A stretch of 55,108 nucleotides of DNA from Candidatus Bathyarchaeota archaeon. GTDB lineage: Archaea; Thermoproteota; Bathyarchaeia; Bathyarchaeales; Bathycorpusculaceae. Below the pieces are notes generated by a model that had not been told where the DNA came from, did not search any database, and worked only from the letters and a program-made list of their open reading frames with translations. A program made the position numbers and the translations under genes. Positions 7,955 through 16,269 of this stretch are shown piece after piece. Position 1 is the first letter of the stretch. The number at the start of each line of letters is the position of its first letter. The DNA lies in NCBI GenBank assembly GCA_013388895.1, contig JACAEK010000053.1, forward strand, positions 1 to 55,108, read 5' to 3'.

Positions 7955-9397
7955 ATGAAAGTTCTTTTCATTGAACCTCCGAAAGAGCAATGGTTTGTTA
8001 TGGGCGATTATTTGCCTCCGCCCTACGGCATCATTCAACTTGCGGCTTATCTGGAAAGAGAAGTAAAAAATGTAGAAATTGAGATACTTGACTGCAATGC
8101 TCTGAAAGTAGATTGGAAAGAATTGGAACAAAAGATTGAATCGTCAAACCCTGACATCGTAGCTTCAAGCTCCTTAGCTACTTGCAACACATATGTTGTT
8201 GTAAGAACTCTTGAAACGGCCAAAAAAGTGAACCCAGACGTTTTAACCGTAGCTGGCGGCCAACATTTCACAGCAGTAGCCCAAGAGAGCCTAGAGGAAT
8301 ACTCTTCAATCGATGTTATTGTTCGAGGAGAAGGCGAGCGAACCTTCGCAGAATTGGTGAAAAGCGCAGAAAAGGAATCAGGTTTTCCCAAAATAGACGG
8401 TATGTCATTTCGAAATAACGGTAAAGTAATCCACAATCCTTCTGGGTCTTTAATTGAAGATTTGGAAAGCCTCCCGTATCCAGGTTATCATCGAGTCAAA
8501 GGTTGGCTTCACAAGTATCATTTTGCCGCTATGGCTGGACGAAATGCGCCTTTTCAGCTCATAGAGGGCTCTCGTGGATGTTCGCATGCGTGCACTTTCT
8601 GCACCCAATGGCGACATTGGCAAGGAAAATGGCGCGTGAAATCGCCCAAGCGCATCGCAGACGAATTTGCGTATTGCTATAACAATTATGGCGGCAGATT
8701 TATTTGGCTTACAGACGATAATCTAGGCGCAGGTAATCGTCCAAACGACATTGCTGAAGAAATTCTCAAACACAAACTACCAGATGATTTGTCATGGTTC
8801 GTGCAAGCCAGATGCGATGACATGGTTAGAAACAAAGATGCTTTGCCCAAACTGCGAAAGTCAGGACTCAGGTGGGTTTTGCTTGGCGTGGAGAATCCAG
8901 ACCCTTCCACCTTAGAAAATTTAAGAAAAGGAATAAACCCTCAAGAGGCAAAAACTGCTGTAAAACTGCTTAAAGCGAATGATATTTTTGCACATGCCAT
9001 GTTTATTATAGGTCACCGAAAAGACACACATGAATCAATAAAAAAGGTTCGCGAGTTTGCAGAGGAGTTAGACCCAGACTTCGTGATATTTGCCATTCTT
9101 ACACCGTTTCCTGGAAATGAAGTTTTTGACGAGGCGAAACGCAACGGTTGGATTGAAGATGCTAATTGGGCGAATTATGACATGGTTCACGCTATAATGC
9201 CCACAGAAACACTCTCAAGAAAAGAAGTGCAGGAAGAGCTGTATGAATGTTATCGGAACTTCTATGGCAATTGGAGCAGAAGAATCCATTCATTGCTTTC
9301 CAGCAACGAAATTAGACGAAGACTTTCTTGGCATATGGCGCGAAAAGGCATCGTACAACAGTTCAAAACTCTTTTCCAGAAGGACAACGAATGCTGA
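7955..9397 (+). CDS. B12-binding domain radical SAM enzyme
   Basis: A 480-residue protein with an N-terminal cobalamin-binding-like Rossmann domain (residues 1-140: PPPYGIIQLAAYL, SSSLATCNTY, VAGGQHFTA, VRGEGERTF). A radical SAM domain follows with the cluster motif CSHACTFC near residue 209, then a C-terminal extension. Relatives include BchE-type cyclases and methyltransferases on unreactive carbons. The substrate is unknown. The downstream membrane protein starts inside its last codons (ATG 9391, stop 9395-9397), so the two are coupled. A TATA-like CTTAAATG lies at about 7909-7916. Confidence 0.9.
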   Translation: MKVLFIEPPKEQWFVMGDYLPPPYGIIQLAAYLEREVKNVEIEILDCNALKVDWKELEQKIESSNPDIVASSSLATCNTYVVVRTLETAKKVNPDVLTVAGGQHFTAVAQESLEEYSSIDVIVRGEGERTFAELVKSAEKESGFPKIDGMSFRNNGKVIHNPSGSLIEDLESLPYPGYHRVKGWLHKYHFAAMAGRNAPFQLIEGSRGCSHACTFCTQWRHWQGKWRVKSPKRIADEFAYCYNNYGGRFIWLTDDNLGAGNRPNDIAEEILKHKLPDDLSWFVQARCDDMVRNKDALPKLRKSGLRWVLLGVENPDPSTLENLRKGINPQEAKTAVKLLKANDIFAHAMFIIGHRKDTHESIKKVREFAEELDPDFVIFAILTPFPGNEVFDEAKRNGWIEDANWANYDMVHAIMPTETLSRKEVQEELYECYRNFYGNWSRRIHSLLSSNEIRRRLSWHMARKGIVQQFKTLFQKDNEC

Positions 9398-10101
9398 ATA
9401 AGCTAAAACTGAATCTTGTCTTGCCGATTTACCTGATATTTTCCGCTTTCGGACTAACAACATTAATAATTCTCATGTTCTTTCCTCCATCACCCACAGT
9501 TGATATTCCATGGCGGAAACCAATCATCGGCGCACTTTTCACCGTGATCTGCATACTCGGAGGATTTGCAGCCACTATTCCAAGAAAATGTTCAAAGATT
9601 TTTGGTTCACATGGAGAAAACAGACTTGTCGCTTTTCCCACGGTGCATTCAAATAGCTATGTTGTGAAAGGTCATCATCTTGATTGCGGAAAATTTTCTT
9701 CGCATACAATAACTCTACGCGGACATGTGTTGTGTGTTGCTTGCACTGGACTGTTTCTCGGAGCAATAGCCGCAATCATTGGAGCAGTAGCATATTTTTT
9801 TGCTGGTTTAGACATTGAACAATTCGGCTTACCCTCAATTGCAATAGGGATAGGCTTCATTGCTTTAGGTTTTACACAATTCAGATTCAGTGGCTACGTT
9901 CGATTGTTATTGAATGCTTTTTTCGTTATTGGCGCCTTCTCCATTCTCACTGGAGCAGACGCTTTTATGAAAAACTTGTTTATCGATTTTTACTTACTCA
10001 GCCTGATGGTTCTCTGGGTTCTCACGAGAATTCTTCTCTCAGAGTGGGATCACTCGCGCATTTGCCGTTTCTGCACTTCAGAATGCAAACTAGACGAGTG
10101 A
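9391..10101 (+). CDS. DUF2085-like membrane protein with Cys pairs
   Basis: About 236 residues with two N-terminal membrane segments, a loop, then three or four more. The central GHVLCVACTGLFLGA after HHLDC resembles the C-x-x-C-T-G signature of DUF2085 membrane proteins; a second set, CRFCTSEC, sits at the end. The cysteines suggest metal binding at the membrane. The start overlaps the radical SAM gene by seven bases, which argues for a joint role, for example modification or export of a membrane-associated product. The function is unknown. Confidence 0.7.
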   Translation: MLNKLKLNLVLPIYLIFSAFGLTTLIILMFFPPSPTVDIPWRKPIIGALFTVICILGGFAATIPRKCSKIFGSHGENRLVAFPTVHSNSYVVKGHHLDCGKFSSHTITLRGHVLCVACTGLFLGAIAAIIGAVAYFFAGLDIEQFGLPSIAIGIGFIALGFTQFRFSGYVRLLLNAFFVIGAFSILTGADAFMKNLFIDFYLLSLMVLWVLTRILLSEWDHSRICRFCTSECKLDE

Positions 10102-10109
10102 TGCGGAAT

Positions 10110-10418
10110 TCAATAGTGCCTGCGTTGCGATGCAATGATTGCAACAATGATGATTATTACGCCTATGACTATTGGCCACATCCACGACGAAATATTTTGT
10201 AGCTCTGGATATGTTGCACCGAGGAATGCAATAATGCCAGAAGCAATAACTAGAATGCCGATTATTATCCAGAAGGTTAAGAGTGGCAGTCCGAAACAGG
10301 ATGTTTGCATTCGCCTATAGTGTTCGCTTTCTCTTGTCACATACAGCTTTGCGCCGCATTTTGTGCAGAATTGAGCATCATCTGGGTTTTCCGTTCCACA
10401 TTTTACACAGCGAACCAT
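10110..10418 (-). CDS. zinc-ribbon membrane protein
   Basis: A 102-residue protein that opens with a zinc ribbon (CVKCGTENPDDAQFCTKCGAKL) followed by two transmembrane helices (about 42-65 and 78-96). It ends in a basic stub. The ATG is preceded by AAAGGTGAT, a good ribosome site. Such zinc-ribbon/TM proteins are common in archaea and have no assigned role. It converges on the preceding membrane gene, eight bases apart. Confidence 0.8.
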   Translation of the reverse strand: MVRCVKCGTENPDDAQFCTKCGAKLYVTRESEHYRRMQTSCFGLPLLTFWIIIGILVIASGIIAFLGATYPELQNISSWMWPIVIGVIIIIVAIIASQRRHY

Positions 10419-10523
10419 AATATCACCTTTTAAGCGATTAACTAAGAAGTTGTCTTAAGGCTTTTGGTGAAAAGCATTGTCAAAAAAGCGCAGAAAACGC
10501 CTGCTATTGCTCAGATGGGGCTA

Positions 10524-11204
10524 TTATTCTATCGTTTTTAAGAATTGATATGCCAAAGCTGCGATGTCTTGCTCTGGTGTTATGCCTTTCCACGGTGAGC
10601 CAAACGGTACAACGTTCACGACTACAATGTCTGCTCCGTTGAAGGCTGCACTCTGCGCCTCCCTCAAATCAACGCCGCCAGCAGCAGAGATTAGAATGTC
10701 GTATTTGCTCTTTATTTTAGTAATATGCTTGTACTGAATCACTTTTCCCCGAGTGGTTTCTTCATCTCGTCCTCTATGCAGTATAGCCACAGTCGGCGGC
10801 TTTTTCATTGGTCTGAGCACTTTTAGCGGCATGTCCACACGAATCATGTCAACCATAGAATCCATTCCCAAGCTTTCGCATGTTTGCACGAAAATGTTTA
10901 GGGTTTCAGTGGACGAATTACCTAATGCTGTAATTGCGTGAGCACCTGCTTGCCAAGCCATTTCAACTTCTTCTTTGGCGCCGTCAGCGACTTTAATGTC
11001 TGCCACTATGTAGCCATTCCAAAGGGCGGCTAGCTTCTGGATTCCCTCAGTGCCATATCGTTTAACGAAGGGTGTTCCCGCTTCTATGAGGATTCGTCTG
11101 TCCCTGGGCACATGAGTAATCATTCTTTCAACGTCTGCCATGTGAACGTTGAAAGCGATTTGCAGATAGCGTATTTTTTCCTCTAATCTCAGAAATCCTA
11201 TTAT
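10524..11204 (-). CDS. 3-hexulose-6-phosphate synthase / OMPDC-superfamily aldolase, probable ATA start
   Basis: A TIM-barrel enzyme of the OMP decarboxylase superfamily. The diagnostic D-x-K-x-x-D is present as VADIKVADGAK; IEAGTPFVKRYG, SAAGGVDL and VVVNVVPFGSPWKGI complete the phosphate-site pattern of Hps-like proteins. The first conventional ATG (11141) would cut off strand one. The frame stays open upstream and encodes YLQIAFNVHMADVERMI, which matches the family's LQVALD start. A perfect GGAGG lies at 11210-11214, five bases before an ATA at 11204; no ATG, GTG or TTG lies in frame between it and 11141. Hps condenses formaldehyde with ribulose 5-phosphate, and archaea run it in reverse to make pentoses. 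Whether this protein is Hps or another superfamily member is not proven. Confidence 0.8.
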   Translation of the reverse strand: MIGFLRLEEKIRYLQIAFNVHMADVERMITHVPRDRRILIEAGTPFVKRYGTEGIQKLAALWNGYIVADIKVADGAKEEVEMAWQAGAHAITALGNSSTETLNIFVQTCESLGMDSMVDMIRVDMPLKVLRPMKKPPTVAILHRGRDEETTRGKVIQYKHITKIKSKYDILISAAGGVDLREAQSAAFNGADIVVVNVVPFGSPWKGITPEQDIAALAYQFLKTIE

Positions 11205-11235
11205 GTAAGCCTCCTAGCTTGCAGTAGCTTTTTGC

Positions 11236-12018
11236 CTATTTTTCTTTCGATTCTGTTTCGCCTAATTTCCCAAAGAGGCTAAGCATCTCCACAGGAAGTA
11301 ATATGACGATTTTGTCTGACGGGTCTGCGGCAATATCCGAAACTGTCTGTAGAGTTCTTAAAAGGAATGAGCCCTTGCTTTTTGTAAGCATGTCAGCTGC
11401 TTTTCTAAGGTTTTCCGAAGCGCCCAATTCGCCTTCAGAAGCAATTATTATGGCTCTTCTTTCTCTTTCTGATTCTGCTTGCCTTGCCATGGCACGTTTC
11501 ATTTCTGCCGGAAGCTCAATTTCTTGGATTTTTATGGAGATTATGTCAACTCCCCATTCGCCGGTTTCTGCATCTACAATCTTGCGGATGTTTTCTGCGA
11601 TTTTTTCTCTTTCCATCAGCACTGTGTCTAGGTCATTATTGCCAATAACATCGCGCAACGCAGCTTGTGTGTACTGGCGAACTGCGTAACTGTAGTTTTC
11701 AACTTTTATGATTACATCTTCAGGTTTTATCACTTTGTAATATACGACGGCGTTGACTAGTATAGGCACGTTGTCTTTTGTCATGACTTCTTGTTTAGGT
11801 ATATCCGCTGTGGTTATTCGCATGTCCACCTTTTGCAAGGATTGAACAATTGGAAAAACTAGTGTTAAGCCGGGTCCGCGTACGCCCACAAACCTGCCTA
11901 ATGTGAATACTATGCCACGGTCGTATTCGTATAGGACTCTGATGGAAGCCAAGAGTATGAAGACAAGTATGGTGATTATTGTAATAAGTGTCACCAAAAG
12001 AATGAAAAGCCCATCCAT
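11236..12018 (-). CDS. stomatin/SPFH (band 7) membrane protein
   Basis: About 260 residues: an N-terminal hydrophobic anchor (LFILLVTLITIITILVFILL), then the band 7 domain (YDRGIVFTLGRFVGVRGPGL, KQEVMTKDNVPILVNAVVYY, GEWGVDIISIKIQEIELP), then a coiled-coil oligomerisation region (MARQAESERERRAIIIASEGE). Stomatins form membrane microdomain scaffolds and usually pair with an NfeD-type protease partner; none is adjacent here. The ATG at 12018 has GGCGG five bases upstream and a TATA-like GGTTATATC further up, which favours it over a TTG at 12030. Confidence 0.93.
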   Translation of the reverse strand: MDGLFILLVTLITIITILVFILLASIRVLYEYDRGIVFTLGRFVGVRGPGLTLVFPIVQSLQKVDMRITTADIPKQEVMTKDNVPILVNAVVYYKVIKPEDVIIKVENYSYAVRQYTQAALRDVIGNNDLDTVLMEREKIAENIRKIVDAETGEWGVDIISIKIQEIELPAEMKRAMARQAESERERRAIIIASEGELGASENLRKAADMLTKSKGSFLLRTLQTVSDIAADPSDKIVILLPVEMLSLFGKLGETESKEK

Positions 12019-12144
12019 GCTAACCGCCAAAATCTCTATCTACTTTAATTCTTGATATAACCTTTTCGTGTGCACATATTCTACAAAATCTGGCAAAAAA
12101 AGTAGTGCAGAGTTTTTTGCAGAAGAAAAAACGGGAATGTGTTG

Positions 12145-12897
12145 CTAAAGCGAATGTTTTCTTCGTTTGTAAAGCAAAGCTGTCAATAGTGTTGCTGCCA
12201 TCGGCATCAATAAAACGAGTATTTGTGAGAACTCGGGAATCACGTGGTACTGATACTGGTATCCGTAGACCTCTTCAGTTGTGGCGGTGTTGCCAACGTT
12301 GTCCTCAGCCATTATGGTGTAGTTGACCCAAGTGCAATATTCGAAAGCCGGGATGGTGCCATTCCAAACGTTTTCCTCCAAGTTTGACATGTTCACAGTA
12401 ATCCATGTTCCGTTTCCAGTGGTATAGTTCAGAATCACCTGTTTCACGCCGCTGAAATTGTCGGTAACCGTAGCGTTGACTTTTACTGTATCTATAGGCA
12501 ACACGTTGTCTGCGTCGGGCATCTGAGAAACGTCTGTTATGTTCGGGGGAGTAGTATCAACGCCGAAGCATACTTTGTTAGAAACGCCCATTCTACCGCA
12601 CGTATCGTTAGCATAGACAACCACATCATGCGCTCCATCTTGAAGATCGGTCAAAGTTGTGTTGCAGCAGATGGTGACGTTTTCTTGCCCGTCAAGAGAG
12701 TAGCCAATCCAAGAAATCCATACAGCTGGTTTGTCTATGGTGAAGATCAGCGGAATCGAGTTTGTAGCATATGTCTTGTTTTCCGGCGATATTATTTCAA
12801 TTTCTGGTCCATCGTAGCAGGCTTGAACGACATTGCGTGCCGCAAATGTGAAGATAGCGCTTAGTAGGATCAGGCAGACTATTCGATAAGCTTTCAT
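12145..12897 (-). CDS. secreted surface protein with PEF-like C-terminal sorting signal
   Basis: A 250-residue protein with a signal peptide (VCLILLSAIFTFAARNVVQA), Ig-like beta domains (SPENKTYATNSIPLIFTI; VDTTPPNITDVSQ; VKVNATVTDNFSGVKQV), many N-x-T/S sequons and several cysteines. It ends with IPEFSQ, a hydrophobic helix and KRRKHSL. This tripartite tail resembles PEF-CTERM signals handled by archaeosortases. GGAG with a short spacer precedes the ATG. No archaeosortase gene is in the window. Confidence 0.75.
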   Translation of the reverse strand: MKAYRIVCLILLSAIFTFAARNVVQACYDGPEIEIISPENKTYATNSIPLIFTIDKPAVWISWIGYSLDGQENVTICCNTTLTDLQDGAHDVVVYANDTCGRMGVSNKVCFGVDTTPPNITDVSQMPDADNVLPIDTVKVNATVTDNFSGVKQVILNYTTGNGTWITVNMSNLEENVWNGTIPAFEYCTWVNYTIMAEDNVGNTATTEEVYGYQYQYHVIPEFSQILVLLMPMAATLLTALLYKRRKHSL

Positions 12898-13064
12898 TTT
12901 TGTCCTTTCTCCTCACGTAGTGTTTCGAGAGCAGTTGTTTAAACGGTATTCCCAGAAAGATAATATTATTTTCGCAAGAATACCATTACAAAACGTCATT
13001 AGGTAAGTATAAAACAATGATTATTCATACTTGAATAGCTTATCAGTCTACGAAGGGGATAATA

Positions 13065-13736
13065 ATGATTAGGGCTGTGCTTTTCGACCTCGGCGGCACA
13101 CTAATAGAGACTGCTGAAATTCCTGAAATTTTTAGGAGGATATTGAAAGTTTTCGGTATAACAGTTTCGTATGAAGAAATCTTTAATGCACATGAAGCAT
13201 GTAAGAAGGAATTCGATGTCGCAGCTGGACAAATAAAGCTAGGCATGGAGTTCTGGACTGAATACAATTCGGAGATTCTGAGAAAACTGGGCATTAAGCA
13301 TAACGTAAAAACGCTTGCAGAGAACATATCAAAATTGTGGTGGGACAATGCGGACCTGCGGTTTTATCCTGACGTGATTGACGCGGTAGGTTGGCTCAAA
13401 GACAGAGAAATTAAGGTGGGCGTAATCACTAATGCTTTGAAAGAAGATTATGAGCAGATTCTTCAGAGACTGAATGCAACATGTCTTTTTGATGTTGTTG
13501 TGGGAACTGACGCCTGCAAAAAGGCAAAGCCTAACAGGCAAATTTTCATGTGCGCACTTGACATGCTAGATGTGAAGCCTGAAGACGCATTGTTTGTCGG
13601 AAATGATCTGGAAACAGATTACCATGGCGCGTTAAAAGCTGGACTAAAAGCGTTGTTAATTGACAGAGATGGAAAGAATAAAGGTGAAGTCGAGACTATT
13701 GCTACTTTGAAAGAGATGCTTCTTCACATACGCTAA
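13065..13736 (+). CDS. HAD-superfamily phosphatase
   Basis: A 223-residue HAD hydrolase with a helical cap. Motif I is FDLGGTLIE (the second aspartate of DxD is replaced by Gly, as in some family members), motif II VITNA, motif III lysine in KKAKPNRQIF, and motif IV FVGNDLETDYHGA. The replacement of the general-acid Asp in motif I could lower phosphatase activity. The substrate is unknown. The ATG at 13065 follows GAAGGGGAT. Confidence 0.88.
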   Translation: MIRAVLFDLGGTLIETAEIPEIFRRILKVFGITVSYEEIFNAHEACKKEFDVAAGQIKLGMEFWTEYNSEILRKLGIKHNVKTLAENISKLWWDNADLRFYPDVIDAVGWLKDREIKVGVITNALKEDYEQILQRLNATCLFDVVVGTDACKKAKPNRQIFMCALDMLDVKPEDALFVGNDLETDYHGALKAGLKALLIDRDGKNKGEVETIATLKEMLLHIR

Positions 13737-13750
13737 ACAACAGAGCACAG

Positions 13751-13788
13751 TTTTGACCACTCAAAAATTTTCTTTTGATTAATCAAAA
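13751..13788. promoter_or_regulatory. twin dyads TTTTGA-N4-TCAAAA
   Basis: Two inverted repeats with identical arms and identical four-base spacers occur at 13751-13766 (spacer CCAC) and 13773-13788 (spacer TTAA). Their starts are 22 bp apart, so a dimeric protein would bind both on the same DNA face. They sit 15 bases after the HAD stop and about 100 bases before rnhB. Confidence 0.6.
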
Positions 13789-13790
13789 CA

Positions 13791-13820
13791 GCAAACGGTC
13801 TATAGCGGTTTGCCTCTTTT
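13791..13820 (+). terminator. hairpin followed by T-rich tract
   Basis: GCAAAC (13791-13796) pairs with GTTTGC (13808-13813), followed by CTCTTTT. This could end the HAD transcript. Archaeal termination usually needs only T-runs, so the hairpin may instead be part of the regulatory cluster next to it. Confidence 0.3.
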
Positions 13821-13903
13821 GTCACATGAGCAATGCATAAGTGCATAAAGGGTTATAGCCTTACAATTTAATACCATTTTCTCGTTAGATGGTGGTTTTC
13901 ACA

Positions 13904-14566
13904 ATGTTGATTGCTGGTGTAGATGACGCAGGACGTGGCGCTGTAATCGGTCCATTAGTTATCGCAGGCGTATCCATAGAAGAAAAAGATTTGCCCAGAC
14001 TCAAGGAACTAGGCGTCAAAGACTCAAAACTATTATCGCCAAGCAGACGCGAGATACTCGCAGTTGAAATCAAACGCGTTGTCCAAAACGTTGCCGTTGA
14101 GAAGCTTTCACCGAAGGAAATTGACAAAGTTGTTGAGACAGGCAGAAAACTGCACAGACTAAACCGCTTAGAAGCCCAGACCATGGCAAAAGTTATTGAA
14201 GCATTGAAGCCTGACATCGCTTATGTGGATGCTTCTGATGTTTTGGAAGAACGTTTCAAACTGCACATTCAAGAATGCCTATCATCTAAAACAGAGATTA
14301 TTTCGGAACATAAGGCTGACAGAAAATATCCAGTAGTTTCAGCCGCTTCAATAATCGCTAAAGTGGAGAGAGACAAAGAAATAGCTGAACTTGCAGAAAA
14401 ATATGGCTACTTGGGCTGCGGATACCCAACAGATCCCAAAACCATAAATTTCCTTCAACAAAGCCTCGAAAAAACGGGCGAATACCCAGACTTCGTTAGA
14501 AAATCTTGGAAGCCCGCTAAAAAAGCCAAAGACGAAAACAACACGCGCCAAAAAACGCTACTTTAG
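13904..14566 (+). CDS. rnhB: ribonuclease HII
   Basis: Removes RNA from RNA-DNA hybrids. The motifs are GVDDAGRGAVIGPLVIAG, GVKDSKLLSPSRR, YVDASDV and EHKADRKYPVVSAASIIAKVERD, in family order. The usual catalytic Asp-Glu of DEAGRG reads Asp-Asp, a conservative change at a metal ligand. The ATG at 13904 has GGTGG eight bases upstream; an in-frame ATG at 13889 adds five residues. TATA-like ATTTAATA lies at 13866-13873. Its 3' end overlaps the convergent COG1395 gene by nine bases. Confidence 0.94.
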   Translation: MLIAGVDDAGRGAVIGPLVIAGVSIEEKDLPRLKELGVKDSKLLSPSRREILAVEIKRVVQNVAVEKLSPKEIDKVVETGRKLHRLNRLEAQTMAKVIEALKPDIAYVDASDVLEERFKLHIQECLSSKTEIISEHKADRKYPVVSAASIIAKVERDKEIAELAEKYGYLGCGYPTDPKTINFLQQSLEKTGEYPDFVRKSWKPAKKAKDENNTRQKTLL

Positions 14567-15565
14567 AGTTTTAGCGATCAAATCTTCTGGATTTCTAATC
14601 TTCGAAAGCTCATCCTTGCAAACACATGCAATATCTTTTTGTGGTAAGCCTTCTTCTTCTGTTATGAGAATTGGGTGCGCCTTCACAATTTTGCTTACAC
14701 TCAAGATCTCGTCAACTCTTCTGCCTAATTCTTGCTCTTGATTACTGGCTACGCCACCGATAATTTTCATGTGCCCTTCAGAAGTTGTGAGAATGAAGTC
14801 AAACGGTGCCTTCTTCACAGTTGTAATTTGGTATTGGGCGAATTTCCTGAAAATCTTCTGTAAAAGTTTACTTCTGGATATTGCAAATTTAGCCTTCAAA
14901 AAGCACTTGTGCTGAGCCTTTGCTTTTTCAAGCACATTTATAGGCGTGGCAACTGGCATGCCTAAAATATAAACCATGTTGTATGCTGCTGCTACAGAAG
15001 CTTTAGCCATCCCGCGTTCATATCCGTAGAGGGTTCTGCGTGATATGCCTACTTTCTCTGCCATTTCGCCCACGGACAAGCCTAATTCTTGTCTCCTCTT
15101 CTTAACCGTTTCATTATCTATATCAACATAATAGCCGCCTGGGCCAGCATGAATAAGAGGGTGGGTTTTGTGAATCACAATATTTTCGAAAGTTTTTGGA
15201 GTAACAACTAAAACTTCATACCGTCTATAGACAGTGTCATCTTTCAAAGGTTTGTCACGTGATTTCTCCCCAACTATAAGCGAAGCTGCGTGTACACAGT
15301 CAGATATGGATTTCAGTTCAGCTGATTCGCTTAGAGGAAGGTTGTCAATGTCTGATTGCGCTTTAATCAAAATCAGCGTGCTGTTTTTTCTAGCTGCAAA
15401 ATCGAAACAGCTGGGTCTCGCACAACAACGTTCAGAGATGCTGAAACCTGCTTCCTTAAGCACGGCTTCTGGAGATTTTACTCTCTCCATCTCCCCATAA
15501 ACCATGAAATAATCACACAAAATATCCACATAAAGTCTGATATAAACCATGCCATTTTTTTTCAA
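14558..15565 (-). CDS. archaeal XRE-type regulator (COG1395)
   Basis: About 335 residues. A central helix-turn-helix of the XRE/Cro kind is seen (RRQELGLSVGEMAEKVGISRRTLYGYERG), with flanking domains as in the archaeal COG1395 family: an N-terminal endonuclease-like half (TLILIKAQSDIDNL) and a C-terminal half of similar fold (FDFILTTSEGHMKII). The TTG start overlaps the fibrillarin stop (TTGA), so it belongs to the nop5-fibrillarin operon; ATG codons inside (for example residue 6 or 21) are alternatives. The link to rRNA modification genes hints at regulation of ribosome production, which is inference. Confidence 0.85.
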   Translation of the reverse strand: MKKNGMVYIRLYVDILCDYFMVYGEMERVKSPEAVLKEAGFSISERCCARPSCFDFAARKNSTLILIKAQSDIDNLPLSESAELKSISDCVHAASLIVGEKSRDKPLKDDTVYRRYEVLVVTPKTFENIVIHKTHPLIHAGPGGYYVDIDNETVKKRRQELGLSVGEMAEKVGISRRTLYGYERGMAKASVAAAYNMVYILGMPVATPINVLEKAKAQHKCFLKAKFAISRSKLLQKIFRKFAQYQITTVKKAPFDFILTTSEGHMKIIGGVASNQEQELGRRVDEILSVSKIVKAHPILITEEEGLPQKDIACVCKDELSKIRNPEDLIAKTLK

Positions 15566-16269
15566 AACATTTTTTGCATTTGAGCCACAATCATAGCATG
15601 AGCTATATCATAAGGCTCCAAATGCACAACCTCTTCAACTCGGAAGCCACGATTTTCCAAAACCTTAATCTCACGCTTATAAACCTCAGAAGGCACTTCA
15701 GTCACATCAATGCTCTGCGCCTTAACAGCAAGCAATATCCAACCAGACTTCTTAAGAAATAAATCAGCGTTATCAGCCAAAATTTTAGCTTGCTCAGGCT
15801 GAGCAACATCACAGTAAACATCATCAACTTTACCATTTATAAACATGGCATATTTCTCTGGAAAACGTGCATCCTCCAAAATAGGCGACATATTCGGCCT
15901 ATAAGCGCAAACGTTGTTAACAAGCTCTCTTAAGGCTCTAGCGGCAAATTCTACACAGTAGACGTGGCCTTCTGCGCTAACAATGTCAGAAACGTGGCTT
16001 GCAGTCGTCCCAGAAGCAGCACCGAGATATAGAACCCTATGACCTGGCTTGATTGGAACAATCTTCAAATTCTTGATTATTGCGGCAGCCAGTTTACTTC
16101 TAAAGGCATCCCAGACACGATATTCAACGCCCTCATAACGTATAAGCCGCTCACCATAGACATTTCTTCCACGCACAAGATTCATTGTTCCCAGTCTTTG
16201 GGCGCCATCTTCAAGCATCACTTGATAAATTGCCTGAAAAGCGGGATGAGGTTTAACCTTTACCTGCAC
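15562..16269 (-). CDS. flpA: fibrillarin-like rRNA/tRNA 2'-O-methyltransferase
   Basis: The methyltransferase subunit of box C/D ribonucleoproteins. It shows VYGERLIRYEGVEYRVWDAFRSKLAAA, the SAM motif VLYLGAASGTTASHVSDIV, YCVEFAARALREL, VDDVYCDVAQPEQAKI and LAVKAQSIDVT. GTG at 16269 is five bases after GGAG and overlaps the end of nop5 by 17 bases. It gives 235 residues, the normal size. The longer open frame up to 16341 is nop5 sequence read in another frame. Confidence 0.97.
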   Translation of the reverse strand: MQVKVKPHPAFQAIYQVMLEDGAQRLGTMNLVRGRNVYGERLIRYEGVEYRVWDAFRSKLAAAIIKNLKIVPIKPGHRVLYLGAASGTTASHVSDIVSAEGHVYCVEFAARALRELVNNVCAYRPNMSPILEDARFPEKYAMFINGKVDDVYCDVAQPEQAKILADNADLFLKKSGWILLAVKAQSIDVTEVPSEVYKREIKVLENRGFRVEEVVHLEPYDIAHAMIVAQMQKMF

